Part shown: positions 35,675-43,976 of the stretch, piece after piece
How positions within the stretch are numbered: position 1 is the stretch's first letter
Layout of the letters: each line of letters starts with the position of its first letter
Origin: Nitrospirillum viridazoti CBAmc
GTDB taxonomy: Bacteria > Pseudomonadota > Alphaproteobacteria > Azospirillales > Azospirillaceae
Direction of reading: 5' to 3'
Length of the DNA stretch: 64,000 nucleotides
NCBI RefSeq assembly: GCF_000730165.1
Contig: NZ_CP022110.1
Coordinates: 1,309,501 to 1,373,500 of the forward strand
Program-made: the position numbers and the translations under genes
Notes under the pieces: model-generated
Told to the model about the DNA's origin: nothing
Databases searched by the model: none
Seen by the model: only the letters and a program-made list of their open reading frames with translations

Positions 35675-36367
35675 TCAGTCGCCGCGCACTTCCTCCACCA
35701 TCTCCTCCAATCGGGCGAAGTCGCGGACGAGAAGGGAGTTGTCCTGGCGGATGACCAACTTGTCGCGCGACAGGTCGCCCAGCACGCGGGCGACCGTTTC
35801 GCGGGTGGTGCTGACCCGGGCGGCGATGTCGCTGTGAATCGGGATGGGGGAGATGGCGGCGGTGTTGTCGCCCTTCAGGTTGGGCTTGGCCAGGCGCAGC
35901 AACTCCGCGTGCACCCGGTTGTTGGCGCCCAGGGTCGACAAATCCATGATCCGTCCGGTGGCGGAACGAACGATGCTGGCCAGGCGGGTCATGACGCCCC
36001 AGGCGATGGTGGGGTTTTGGGTCACCACCTGCTGGAACAGGCGCGGCGACATGAAGGCGACCATGACCTCGCTCAGCGCCACGATGCTGGCCGATCGCGC
36101 CTCGCCGTCGATAGCGGACAGTTCACCCAGATAGCCGCCGGCCTCCACATCGTCGAAGGTGACCTCGCGGCCGGAGAGGGAGTAGTTTACCACCCGCACC
36201 CGGCCCTCGACGATGAAGCAGACGTCTCGGCTGTCCGACGCGCGGTCGATCACCTGTTCCTGCGGGTGGAAATGGCGCCAGCTGCATTGCTTGGCCAGGC
36301 TGGCGCGCTGGTCGGCCGTCAGGGGGGCCAGCAGTTCGATGCTGTCGAGGGACGCGGCTTCGATCAC
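35675..36367 (-). CDS. Crp/Fnr-family transcriptional regulator (Crp-like)
   Basis: The 230-residue protein has an N-terminal cyclic-nucleotide-binding barrel and a C-terminal winged helix. The barrel contains the phosphate-binding cassette GELSAIDGEARSAS (with the Glu, Arg and Ser that contact cAMP), and the helix-turn-helix reads SDIAARVSTTRETVARVLGDL. It lacks the N-terminal Cys cluster of oxygen-sensing FNR and is therefore Crp-like rather than an oxygen sensor. I start it at GTG 36367, with GGAG 8 nt upstream; the frame is open further upstream but unlike the family. It may control the PKS operon or the repeat gene (inference). Confidence 0.88.
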   Translation of the reverse strand: MIEAASLDSIELLAPLTADQRASLAKQCSWRHFHPQEQVIDRASDSRDVCFIVEGRVRVVNYSLSGREVTFDDVEAGGYLGELSAIDGEARSASIVALSEVMVAFMSPRLFQQVVTQNPTIAWGVMTRLASIVRSATGRIMDLSTLGANNRVHAELLRLAKPNLKGDNTAAISPIPIHSDIAARVSTTRETVARVLGDLSRDKLVIRQDNSLLVRDFARLEEMVEEVRGD

Positions 36368-36563
36368 GGGGTGGGCTCCGGATAGGGGCGTTTGCGGCGT
36401 GGCTGCCGGTCCGGCATCCGCGCCCGGCCCCCACACAGATCCGGGGGCCTTGCTCAAGGGCTGGCCGGACAATAACGATCCGCGCGCCCGCCGTAAACGG
36501 CCCCACGCCTTTTGGTGGCGGCTGTTAACCAAAGAGGGGGAGGCCTCGGAGCCGGGCCGGCGC

Positions 36564-37091
36564 TCAGGGGTGCGCCGTCGCCCCCCGCCGGGGGGCCAGC
36601 GCCGTCTCCTCCACCCGGATGCGGTGGGCCAGCAGCAGGGCATTGGCGATAGAGAAGATCAGGGCCAGGTGCCAGGCGCCGAAGGCCAGGGGCACGGTCG
36701 CGATCTCCGCCACCACCACGCAGTAATTGGGATGCCGCACCCAGCGGAAGGGGCCGCCCTGGATCAGCGGGGCTTGAGGCAGTGTGATGATGCGGGTTGT
36801 CCAATAAGGGCCCAGGGTGCGGATGACCCAATAGCGCGCCAGTTGCAGGGGGATCAGCAGGGCCACCAGGGGCCAGACGATGGGCGCGTCGGCCGGGACG
36901 AACAGGAACAGTGCGGCCAGCCAGGCGCTGTGCAACACGATGAACAGCGGGTAGTGCGCCCGCCCCACCTCCTGGCCGCCCTGGGCCAGCAGGCGGCGGG
37001 TGTTGCGATTGGCCACCCGCAGCTCCGCCAGGCGCTGCACGGCCAGCAGCAGGACCACGATTTGCGGGGGGCCGAAAGCGAGTCCGTCCAT
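36564..37091 (-). CDS. Isoprenylcysteine-carboxylmethyltransferase-family membrane methyltransferase
   Basis: The 175-residue protein has four to five transmembrane helices and the ICMT signature GPFRWVRHPNYCVV followed by an essential-looking RIRVEE near the C-terminus. It would use S-adenosylmethionine to methylate a lipophilic substrate. The gene starts 3 nt after the stop of the type III polyketide synthase, exactly the arrangement of Bacillus bpsA-bpsB, where the ICMT-like partner O-methylates alkylpyrones. Methylation of an alkylpyrone or alkylresorcinol is therefore the best guess. Confidence 0.87.
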   Translation of the reverse strand: MDGLAFGPPQIVVLLLAVQRLAELRVANRNTRRLLAQGGQEVGRAHYPLFIVLHSAWLAALFLFVPADAPIVWPLVALLIPLQLARYWVIRTLGPYWTTRIITLPQAPLIQGGPFRWVRHPNYCVVVAEIATVPLAFGAWHLALIFSIANALLLAHRIRVEETALAPRRGATAHP

Positions 37092-37094
37092 GGC

Positions 37095-38210
37095 TTAGAA
37101 CCGCATCAGGCCCAGGGCGGCGATGAAGCCGGGCCCCAGGGCGGACAGGAGGTGCAGGCCCCGCGCGCCCTGGCGCACGCGGCGCTCCAGCACGAACAGC
37201 ACGGTCGCGGCCGACATATTGCCATGCTGGCGCAGCACGTCGCGGGCGTCCGCCAGCCCATCGGTGGCCGGGGCCAAAACCTCCTCCAGCGCGTCCAGCA
37301 CCTTGGTGCCGCCGGGATGGCAGATGGTTCCGGCCAGATCGGACAGCGTCATGCGCTGGCGATCCAGGAAGCCGGCCACCACCTCGGGCAGTTTCTCCCG
37401 CACCAGGGTGGGGATGCTCTGGGCGAAGATGACGCCCATGCCGTCGTCCTCCACCTGCCAGCCCATGATGCCCAGGCTGTCGGGCCAGCGGTGCTCCGCC
37501 GACGCCAGGAAGGCGGGGGCCCCCTCATGGTTCGCGTCGCGGCCTTTGGGATCCGCGCGCAGGATGGCCGCGGCACCGCCGTCGCCGAACAGGGCGGTTG
37601 CGATGACGTTGGCCTTGGACAAATCGCCCCGGCGGAAGCTGAGGGCGCACAGCTCCACCACCAGCAGCAGGACATTGGCGCCGGGCCGGGCGGTGGCCCA
37701 GGTGGCGGCCCGCGCCAGGCCCAGCACGCCGCCGGCGCAGCCCAGGCCGAACAGGGGCATGCGCTCCACATCCGCCCTCATGCCCAGGCGCTGCATGATC
37801 AGCGCGTCCAGGCTGGGCGTGGCGATGCCGGTGGAGGAGACGGCGACGATGGCGTCCACGTCTGTGGGTTTCAGGCCCGCCTGGTCCAGCGCCTGGGTGG
37901 TGGCGCGGGCCAGCACGTCGACCGCGTGCTCCAGGTACAGCCTGTTGCGCTCCGCCCAGCCGTGCGGCTCCAGATACCATTCCAGCGGCACGCAGGAGGC
38001 GCGGCCCTCGATGCCGGCATGGGTGAAGACGGGCGCCAGCCGGTCGAAATCGCGCAGCCGGTGGGCGAAGACCTGGCGGGCACCGGCCAGCGCCTGCTCC
38101 TGCGTCAGGCGGTAGGGGGGCAGGGCGGTGGCGATGGACAGCAGACGGGCGGGCGCCGGCGGGGTGGGCAGCGGGGTATTGGATGTGGGTGCGGCGCTGG
38201 CCATGGTCAT
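37095..38210 (-). CDS. Type III polyketide synthase (chalcone/stilbene-synthase fold)
   Basis: The 371-residue enzyme should condense an acyl-CoA starter with malonyl-CoA units. The catalytic triad is intact: Cys158 in FGLGCAGGVLGLA, His298 in ICHPGGTK and Asn331 in HGNMSA. Other family marks are SSTGIATPSLDA and ALFGDGGAAA. With the downstream ICMT-like gene it forms a two-gene operon. Bacterial homologues make alkylpyrones or alkylresorcinols, membrane-modifying phenolic lipids in Azotobacter cysts and in Bacillus and Streptomyces. AAGGA precedes the ATG at 38210; ATG 38204 is an alternative. Confidence 0.93.
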   Translation of the reverse strand: MTMASAAPTSNTPLPTPPAPARLLSIATALPPYRLTQEQALAGARQVFAHRLRDFDRLAPVFTHAGIEGRASCVPLEWYLEPHGWAERNRLYLEHAVDVLARATTQALDQAGLKPTDVDAIVAVSSTGIATPSLDALIMQRLGMRADVERMPLFGLGCAGGVLGLARAATWATARPGANVLLLVVELCALSFRRGDLSKANVIATALFGDGGAAAILRADPKGRDANHEGAPAFLASAEHRWPDSLGIMGWQVEDDGMGVIFAQSIPTLVREKLPEVVAGFLDRQRMTLSDLAGTICHPGGTKVLDALEEVLAPATDGLADARDVLRQHGNMSAATVLFVLERRVRQGARGLHLLSALGPGFIAALGLMRF

Positions 38211-38458
38211 GTGTGTCCTTCCCCTTGTGTCAGTCTACAATAAGGCCACCGACCGGCGATGGTTCATGTGGCGTTGCCGGGGCATGCCCCGGACGCCATC
38301 ATGCTAAGGGGAAGGCGGGCCCCCAACATCCGCCACTTTGGCGGGGTGGGCCGTCCGGCAACGGTTGGAATAAAGCCAGGCGCCGCTTCGTCAGGACGTG
38401 CCGGAACGGCCGGCCGCGCTATATCGATGCGGGTCATTCCTGCGAAGGACGCCCGCTG

Positions 38459-38869
38459 GTGAACGTGGAAGCCTCACACCATGTCGACTGTTCCGACATC
38501 GGACCGGACGGATATTACGATTATTATTATGCCTACACCATCTGGCGCTTTTCCGACGGGGGGCCGCGTGTCCTGATCGTGCGGGGCTATGATGATGAAA
38601 CGGACGCCACCTTAAAGGCTTGGGAGAACCTGGACGGTACCCGCGGCCCTGTGGGCGCGGTCGACCTGTTCCATCCCCTGGTCCGCCAGGCCATGGAGCA
38701 TCTGCGCCGCGAGGGGCGTTCGGTCCAACGGCTCAGCCGCCATGGCATCGTGCCGGCCACCCCCATCCGGGGGTGGGCCCGGGCTTGTGTGCTGGGGCTG
38801 GGCTATTGGCTGGGCTTGCGGGCTGAGGTGGTCAAATCATCGCCAGGACCATCAACCCCAGAAGGATAA
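38459..38869 (+). CDS. Hypothetical protein, 136 residues
   Basis: I do not recognise this protein. A GTG start has GAAGGA 9 nt upstream. The N-terminal half is rich in aromatic and acidic residues (DIGPDGYYDYYYAYTIWRFSD) with strands around VLIVRGYDDETDATLKAWENL. The C-terminal half is basic with a hydrophobic stretch (ARACVLGLGYWLGL) that might be a membrane anchor. Its 3' end overlaps the convergent next gene by 38 nt. Confidence 0.55.
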   Translation: MNVEASHHVDCSDIGPDGYYDYYYAYTIWRFSDGGPRVLIVRGYDDETDATLKAWENLDGTRGPVGAVDLFHPLVRQAMEHLRREGRSVQRLSRHGIVPATPIRGWARACVLGLGYWLGLRAEVVKSSPGPSTPEG

Positions 38870-39179
38870 GGGCCAGCGGCGCCAAGCCCAGGGTCAGGCG
38901 TAGCCGGCCGATGGGGCTGGGCTGGTCCGGCGGGATGGAGCGGGCGCGATAGACGCCGAATAAGATCATGATCGCCATGCCGCCCAAGGCCCCGCCGATG
39001 ATGGAGCCGACCAGGGCGCTGCGGCTGCCCATCGGCTGGTGCTGGTGCGACATCACGGTGAAGACCACGGGAACGAGGCCAAGACCCAAGCCGAGCAGGG
39101 CGTGCTTGACGACCGTCAGGGTGCGCAGGCTGACCTTGCCGGCCGACGGGCCGGCGGGGAAGGCGGACGCGGTATCCAT
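38832..39179 (-). CDS. Small membrane protein, unrecognised
   Basis: The 115-residue product has three hydrophobic segments (about 26-46, 55-78 and 95-115: LLGLGLGLVPVVFTVM, LVGSIIGGALGGMAIMILFGVY and LGLAPLALILLGLMVLAMI) and a short Ser/Pro-rich N-terminus. No function is apparent. It overlaps the end of the convergent 38459 gene by 38 nt and is followed upstream by a 313-nt gap before the chemoreceptor gene. Confidence 0.6.
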   Translation of the reverse strand: MDTASAFPAGPSAGKVSLRTLTVVKHALLGLGLGLVPVVFTVMSHQHQPMGSRSALVGSIIGGALGGMAIMILFGVYRARSIPPDQPSPIGRLRLTLGLAPLALILLGLMVLAMI

Positions 39180-39492
39180 GGGATGGCTCCGGAACAAGGT
39201 TGGCGACCCGATGGGAGATACGGCGGCCCCGCGGCCCCGCAACTGGACGGAGGAAATAAGCCGCGAGTCCACCATCCGGACTGGCTGAGGCCCCTCAAGG
39301 CAGCTCAGTCCGCGGATGGGGAGTGTATAAATGGAATCGCCACCAGTAATGGTGGCGGCATCTAACCTTCCGGATAGGTAATGGCGCCTGCTTCGTTAAT
39401 CCAATATTAATGCCGCACGGCGACTTTTGGTCTTGATATCTGCCTGGCAGTGGCGATGGGGCGGCGTGGTCCTGTTCCGGAACGGAGACGTG
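39180..39492. other. 313-nt divergent intergenic region
   Basis: It separates the small membrane protein from the second chemoreceptor. One hairpin is visible (CGCCACC / GGTGGCG with a 6-nt loop, 39338-39357), not followed by T residues. An AT-richer stretch around 39390-39445 may carry the chemoreceptor promoter. Nothing else is recognised. Confidence 0.5.
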
Positions 39493-40779
39493 ATGTTTGT
39501 TTTGCGTAGCGCTGTGAAGAAGCTGGCCGAAAAGGTCGAGTGGCTAGACATCCTGGCCGGCCATTCCGGCGTCGGGCTGTGGGATGCGATTCTGTACAAC
39601 GGCGACGCCATGCATGAAAAGGCGCGCTGGACCTGGTCCCCGGAATTCCGCCGCTTGTGCGGCTTCTCCAGCGAGCGGGAATTCCCCAACGTCGTGCACT
39701 CCTGGTCCGACCGCCTGCACCCCGAGGATGCCGGGCCGACCTTCGCCGCCTTTGCTGCCGCCCTGAAGAGCGGGTCCACCTATGACGTCACCTATCGCCT
39801 GAAGGTCAAGGACGGCAGCTACCGCTGGTTCCGCGCCACCGGGGGCGTGATCCTGGATGAGCGGGGCGTGCCCCGGCGCGCTTGCGGCTCGCTGGTCGAT
39901 GTCCATGCCGTCAAGCAGGCGGAGCAGGATCGCCGGGCCGCGATGATGGCCCTGGCCGCCCGGTTCGAGGCATCCATCAGCGCCATCGTCACCAGCGTCA
40001 GCGCCCAGGCGACCGACCTGCACGGCACGGCGCAGTCCATGGCCGGGACCGCCAGCGAGACCGCGCGGCAGTCGACGGCGGTGGCCACGGCGGCGGGAAC
40101 GGCCACGAATAACGTTACCACCGTCGCCGCCGCGATCGAGGAACTGTCCGCCTCGGTGCGGGAGATCGCGCAGCAGACCGATCAGGCCACCCAGATGATG
40201 GGGCAGGCCGTGGTCCGGGCCGACGGCGCGAACACCCAGGTGCAGGGCCTGGCCATGACGGCGCAGAAGATCGGCGAGGTGGTGCAACTGATCAATGGCA
40301 TCGCCAGCCAGACCAACCTGCTGGCCCTGAACGCCACCATCGAGGCCGCACGGGCGGGGGAGGCCGGCAAGGGCTTCGCCGTCGTGGCGTCGGAGGTCAA
40401 GGCCCTGGCCAACCAGACGGCGGCCGCGACCGAGGAGATCCAGGCCCAGGTCACGGCCATCCAGCAAGCCACCGGCATCTCCGTCCGCGCCATCCAGGAC
40501 ATCACCGAGACCATCACCACGATGAACGCGACGACGCAGTCCATCGCGGCCGCCGTCGGCGCCCAGGGGGAAGCCACCCGGGAAATCGCGGAGAATGTGG
40601 CGCAGGCGGCCCAGGGCACGGCGGAGGTGACGGCCAACATCGCCGGCGTCAGCGATGCCGCCCGTCAGACCGGCGCCGCCGCCACCCGGATGCTGTCCTC
40701 GGCCGGCGACCTCAGCCGCAGCGGTGACGCGCTGAAGGCGCAGGTGGACAGCTTCCTGCAGGAAGTGCGCACCGCGTGA
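39493..40779 (+). CDS. Soluble PAS-domain methyl-accepting chemotaxis protein (second copy)
   Basis: The 428-residue chemoreceptor has no transmembrane helix. A PAS domain spans about residues 30-140 ([38 protein letters not shown]). The signalling domain follows, with the tip motif [20 protein letters not shown] at about 278-297. The ATG at 39493 has GGAG 5 nt upstream; an upstream in-frame start at 39427 lacks support. It differs from the first chemoreceptor in having one PAS domain of the PAS-3 kind with the WFRATGG motif. No che genes are adjacent. Confidence 0.93.
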   Translation: MFVLRSAVKKLAEKVEWLDILAGHSGVGLWDAILYNGDAMHEKARWTWSPEFRRLCGFSSEREFPNVVHSWSDRLHPEDAGPTFAAFAAALKSGSTYDVTYRLKVKDGSYRWFRATGGVILDERGVPRRACGSLVDVHAVKQAEQDRRAAMMALAARFEASISAIVTSVSAQATDLHGTAQSMAGTASETARQSTAVATAAGTATNNVTTVAAAIEELSASVREIAQQTDQATQMMGQAVVRADGANTQVQGLAMTAQKIGEVVQLINGIASQTNLLALNATIEAARAGEAGKGFAVVASEVKALANQTAAATEEIQAQVTAIQQATGISVRAIQDITETITTMNATTQSIAAAVGAQGEATREIAENVAQAAQGTAEVTANIAGVSDAARQTGAAATRMLSSAGDLSRSGDALKAQVDSFLQEVRTA

Positions 40780-40783
40780 GGGA

Positions 40784-42865
40784 TCAACCGGACCGCAGCG
40801 TCTTGACCGCCTCATCCCGCTGGAACAGGTAGAGCAGCACGCGCAGGGCCTGGCCGCGCGGGGTTTCCAGGTCGGGGTCGCGGGCCACCATCAGGCTGGC
40901 GTCGTCGCGGGCGGTGGCCAGCAGGTCTGCGTGCACGGTGATGTCGGCCATGCGGAACTCCGGCAGGCCGGACTGGCGGGTGCCCAGCACCTCGCCCGCG
41001 CCGCGCAACTCCAGATCCTTCTCGGCGATGATGAAGCCATCCTCCGTTGACGTCATGACGTCCAGGCGGGCGCGGGCGGTCTCGCCCAGCGGGGCGGTGT
41101 ACAGCAGCAGGCAGGCGGACGCGCGCTCGCCGCGCCCCACGCGGCCGCGCAGCTGGTGCAGCTGGGCCAGGCCGAAGCGCTCGGCATGCTCCACCACCAT
41201 GATGGTGGCCTCCGGCACGTTCACCCCCACCTCGATGACGGTGGTGGCCACCAGCACGGACAGCTCGCCGGCGGCGAAGCGGGCCATGACGGCGTCCTTC
41301 TCCGCACCCTTCATCTTGCCGTGCACCAGGCCGACGCACCCGCCCAGCCGTTCCATCAGCGTGGCATGCCGCAGGGTGGCGTTGGCGAGGTCCACCGTTT
41401 CCGACTCGTCCACCAGGGGGCAGACCCAATAGACCCGCTGGCCGGTCTTGATGGCGGCGGCCACGCGCTCCACCACTTCCTCGATGCGGTCCGCGGCAGC
41501 GGCGCGGGTCACCACCGGCTTGCGCCCCGGCGGCTTTTCCATCAGGCGGCTGACGTCCATGTCGCCATAGGCGGTCAGGGTCAAGGTACGCGGGATGGGG
41601 GTGGCGGTCATGACCAGGGTATCGACGCCGCGGCCCTTGGTCGCCAGGGCCAGGCGCTGGTGCACGCCGAACTTGTGCTGTTCATCGATGATGGCCAGCG
41701 CCAGGTCGCGAAAGGCCACGTCCTCCTGGAACAGGGCGTGGGTGCCGATCAGGATGTCGATCTCCCCCGACGCCAGGCGATCCAGCACCTGCTGGCGCGC
41801 CTTGCCCTTGTCGCGGCCGGTCAGCAGGGCCAGGCGGATGCCGGCGGTTTCGGCCAGGTCGGCCAGGCTTTCGGCGTGCTGGCGTGCCAGGATTTCCGTG
41901 GGCGCCATCAGGGCGGCCTGGGCGCCGGCCTCCACCGCCGTCGCCATGGCCATCAGCGCCACGATGGTCTTGCCGCTGCCCACGTCGCCCTGCAGCAGGC
42001 GCAGCATGCGCTCCGGCTGCGCCATGTCGGCGTCGATCTCAACCAGCGCCTGCGCCTGCGCGCCGGTCAGCTGATAGGGCAATGCCGCCTGGATGCGGGT
42101 GCGCAAGGTGCCGTCACCCACCGTGGCGCGGCCGGCCAGCCGCCGCTGGTGCCAGCGCACCAGGGCCAGGGCCAGCTGGTTGGCCAGCAGCTCGTCATAG
42201 GCCAGGCGCTGGCGCAGGGGGCTCAGCGGGTTGACGTCCTTTTCCCCCTTGGGGTCGTGCGCGCCGGCCAACGCCGCCTTCCAGGTGGGCCAGCCCTGGC
42301 GCTCCAGCCAGGCCGGATCCTGCCATTCCTCCAGATCCGGCGCGCGGGCGAGGGCGGCCTGGATGGCGGTGCGCAGCGGCTTGGGGTTCAGGCCGCCGGT
42401 CAGGGGATAGACCGCCTCCACCTCCTGCGGTGGGGCGCCTTCCTCCACCGGGGCGAAATGGTCGGGGTGGGGCATCTGCAGCAGGCCGTTGAAGCGCTCC
42501 ACCTTGCCGCTGACCACCACCATGGCCCCCTGGGGCAGCTTCTTCTCCAGCCAGTCGCCCTTCACATGGAAGAACACCAGCTCCATCTCCCCGGTATGGT
42601 CGGTGCAGCGCACGCGGTAGGGGCGGTGGCGCTGCACCGGCGGCATGTGGCCGTCCACCCGCACCGTCAGGGTGACGATGCGGCCCTCCGGCGCCTCGGC
42701 AATGCTGGGGGCGTTGGCGCGGTCCAGGATGCCGGTGGGCAGGTGCCACAGGATGTCCGCCACGTGCGGACCGGTCAGCCGCTCCGCCAGCTTGCCCAGG
42801 CGGGGCCCCAGGCCCGGCAGGCTGGTGATGGGCGCGAACAGGGGATAGAGGACGGGCGGACGCAA
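40784..42865 (-). CDS. recG: ATP-dependent DNA helicase RecG
   Basis: RecG remodels stalled replication forks and branch-migrates Holliday junctions. The 693-residue length is typical. The N-terminal wedge/OB domain carries YRVRCTDHTGEMELVFFHVKGDW. Helicase motifs include GDVGSGKTIVALM (Walker A), DEQHKFG (motif II), TATPIPRTL (motif III) and QLRGRVGRGE (motif VI), with the C-terminal signature GTRQSGLPEFRMAD. It is divergent from the toxin-antitoxin pair. Confidence 0.97.
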   Translation of the reverse strand: MRPPVLYPLFAPITSLPGLGPRLGKLAERLTGPHVADILWHLPTGILDRANAPSIAEAPEGRIVTLTVRVDGHMPPVQRHRPYRVRCTDHTGEMELVFFHVKGDWLEKKLPQGAMVVVSGKVERFNGLLQMPHPDHFAPVEEGAPPQEVEAVYPLTGGLNPKPLRTAIQAALARAPDLEEWQDPAWLERQGWPTWKAALAGAHDPKGEKDVNPLSPLRQRLAYDELLANQLALALVRWHQRRLAGRATVGDGTLRTRIQAALPYQLTGAQAQALVEIDADMAQPERMLRLLQGDVGSGKTIVALMAMATAVEAGAQAALMAPTEILARQHAESLADLAETAGIRLALLTGRDKGKARQQVLDRLASGEIDILIGTHALFQEDVAFRDLALAIIDEQHKFGVHQRLALATKGRGVDTLVMTATPIPRTLTLTAYGDMDVSRLMEKPPGRKPVVTRAAAADRIEEVVERVAAAIKTGQRVYWVCPLVDESETVDLANATLRHATLMERLGGCVGLVHGKMKGAEKDAVMARFAAGELSVLVATTVIEVGVNVPEATIMVVEHAERFGLAQLHQLRGRVGRGERASACLLLYTAPLGETARARLDVMTSTEDGFIIAEKDLELRGAGEVLGTRQSGLPEFRMADITVHADLLATARDDASLMVARDPDLETPRGQALRVLLYLFQRDEAVKTLRSG

Positions 42866-43014
42866 CGGGGCAGGCTCCAGGACGCAAAACCGTGGGCATA
42901 TGCCTATATGTTAGCGGGCCGGCTTGTCGACGGGCTACCCTCGTGTCGAGGGGTATGTTTACGATGTGTTCCTGGTGGTGTATGATGCCGTCCCTTCCAA
43001 GCGGTGGAACTGTC

Positions 43015-43290
43015 ATGACGAAAACGATGCCTGTCGCCGTCAATCTCGAACCGGAGCTGAGCGATCAGGTCATTGCGGTCGCTGCCGCCCTTGACCGCCC
43101 TGCCGCATGGGTTGTCGAACAAGCGGTCAAGGATTTCGTCGCCCTCCAGGAATGGCAGCTCGCGGCGATAGACGAAGGAATTCGCGCCGCCGATGCCGGT
43201 GAGGTCGTGGCCCATGAGGACGTCGTGGCATGGGTCCGCTCATGGGGCACATCCCATGAGTTGCCCATGCCTGCGCCTAAGTCCGACTAA
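43015..43290 (+). CDS. Ribbon-helix-helix antitoxin (CopG/ParD-type)
   Basis: The 91-residue protein starts with a ribbon-helix-helix DNA-binding segment (MPVAVNLEPELSDQVIAVAA, then DRPAAWVVEQAVKDFVALQE) and ends with an acidic tail that would cover the toxin. It lies 6 nt upstream of a RelE/ParE toxin gene, the standard antitoxin-first order. It should repress its own promoter, in the 149 nt downstream of the divergent recG start. No clear operator palindrome was found. Confidence 0.86.
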   Translation: MTKTMPVAVNLEPELSDQVIAVAAALDRPAAWVVEQAVKDFVALQEWQLAAIDEGIRAADAGEVVAHEDVVAWVRSWGTSHELPMPAPKSD

Positions 43291-43296
43291 ACCAGC

Positions 43297-43590
43297 ATGC
43301 GTATCGTTTGGACCATTCCCGCCTTAAGGGATTTGACGTCCATTCAAGCTTATATCACCCAGGATAGCCCATTGGCGGCGGCCCAGCAGGTCGAGGCCGT
43401 GATTGCATCCGTGTCGGATCTGCTAGCGCGTTTCCCGCAGGCTGGGCGAAATGGCCGTCGTGCCAACACGCGTGAGCTTGTCATCCAAAAAACGCCATAT
43501 CTGGTCGCCTATCGGTTACGGGGTGACACGATTGCCATTCTGCGGGTACTCCATGGCCGGCAACGTTGGCCGAGGCTCCCGCCAGGTTAG
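43297..43590 (+). CDS. RelE/ParE-family toxin
   Basis: The 97-residue protein shows the RelE/ParE layout: an N-terminal strand (RIVWTIPALRDL), two helices (IQAYITQDSPLAAAQQVEAV), then FPQAGRNGRRANTRELVI, PYLVAYRLRGDTIAILRVLHGRQRWP. The last motif with conserved Arg/His is the usual C-terminal family mark. RelE-type members cut mRNA on the ribosome and ParE-type members poison gyrase; the sequence does not settle which. It is paired with the antitoxin at 43015. Confidence 0.87.
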   Translation: MRIVWTIPALRDLTSIQAYITQDSPLAAAQQVEAVIASVSDLLARFPQAGRNGRRANTRELVIQKTPYLVAYRLRGDTIAILRVLHGRQRWPRLPPG

Positions 43591-43642
43591 TGCGGGTGTG
43601 GTGAGGCCCCGTTTTCAGAACCATCTTCAAGGTCCCTGTTCC

Positions 43643-43939
43643 ATGTCCATCACCACTGATATCACCGAGGACGACGCCTCGCAGAATGCCCTAGCCGTGC
43701 GGCGCAAGCGCCTGATCTTCCGCAGCTGGCATCGCGGGATGAAGGAGATGGACCTGCTGATGGGTACCTTCGCCGAAAAGCATGTGCCGGCCTTCACGGT
43801 GGAACAGCTGGACCGCTATGAGCATTTGCTGGATCTGAACGACCCGGACGTCTTCGACTGGCTGCTGGGCCGCGCACCCTTCCCGGATGACCTGGATGCG
43901 GACCTGATGGCCCTGCTGCAGGCCCACCGCGTCGCCTGA
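43643..43939 (+). CDS. sdhE: Succinate dehydrogenase flavinylation factor SdhE (DUF339)
   Basis: SdhE promotes covalent attachment of FAD to the succinate dehydrogenase flavoprotein. The 98-residue protein contains the key family motif RSWHRGMKEMDLLMGTF (with the essential Arg-Gly-x-x-Glu) and FDWLLGRAPFP further on. In many alphaproteobacteria it lies between recG and mfd; here a toxin-antitoxin pair separates it from recG. Confidence 0.93.
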   Translation: MSITTDITEDDASQNALAVRRKRLIFRSWHRGMKEMDLLMGTFAEKHVPAFTVEQLDRYEHLLDLNDPDVFDWLLGRAPFPDDLDADLMALLQAHRVA

Positions 43940-43947
43940 TTTTTTTT
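43919..43947 (+). terminator. Terminator-like hairpin overlapping the sdhE 3' end
   Basis: CAGGC (43919-43923) and GCCTG (43934-43938) pair across a 10-nt loop and are followed by eight T residues. The hairpin overlaps the last codons of sdhE, 30 nt upstream of mfd, and could reduce read-through into mfd. Confidence 0.45.
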
Positions 43948-43976
43948 CGTCACCGCTTACGCCTGGCTGTTGCCCC

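Noticed and set aside
35546-36385. Plus-strand frame starting at TTG with a perfect AAGGAGG 8 nt upstream
   Set aside because: It runs antisense through the whole Crp-like gene and its product resembles no protein. The good ribosome-site match is probably fortuitous, though a short leader peptide cannot be excluded.
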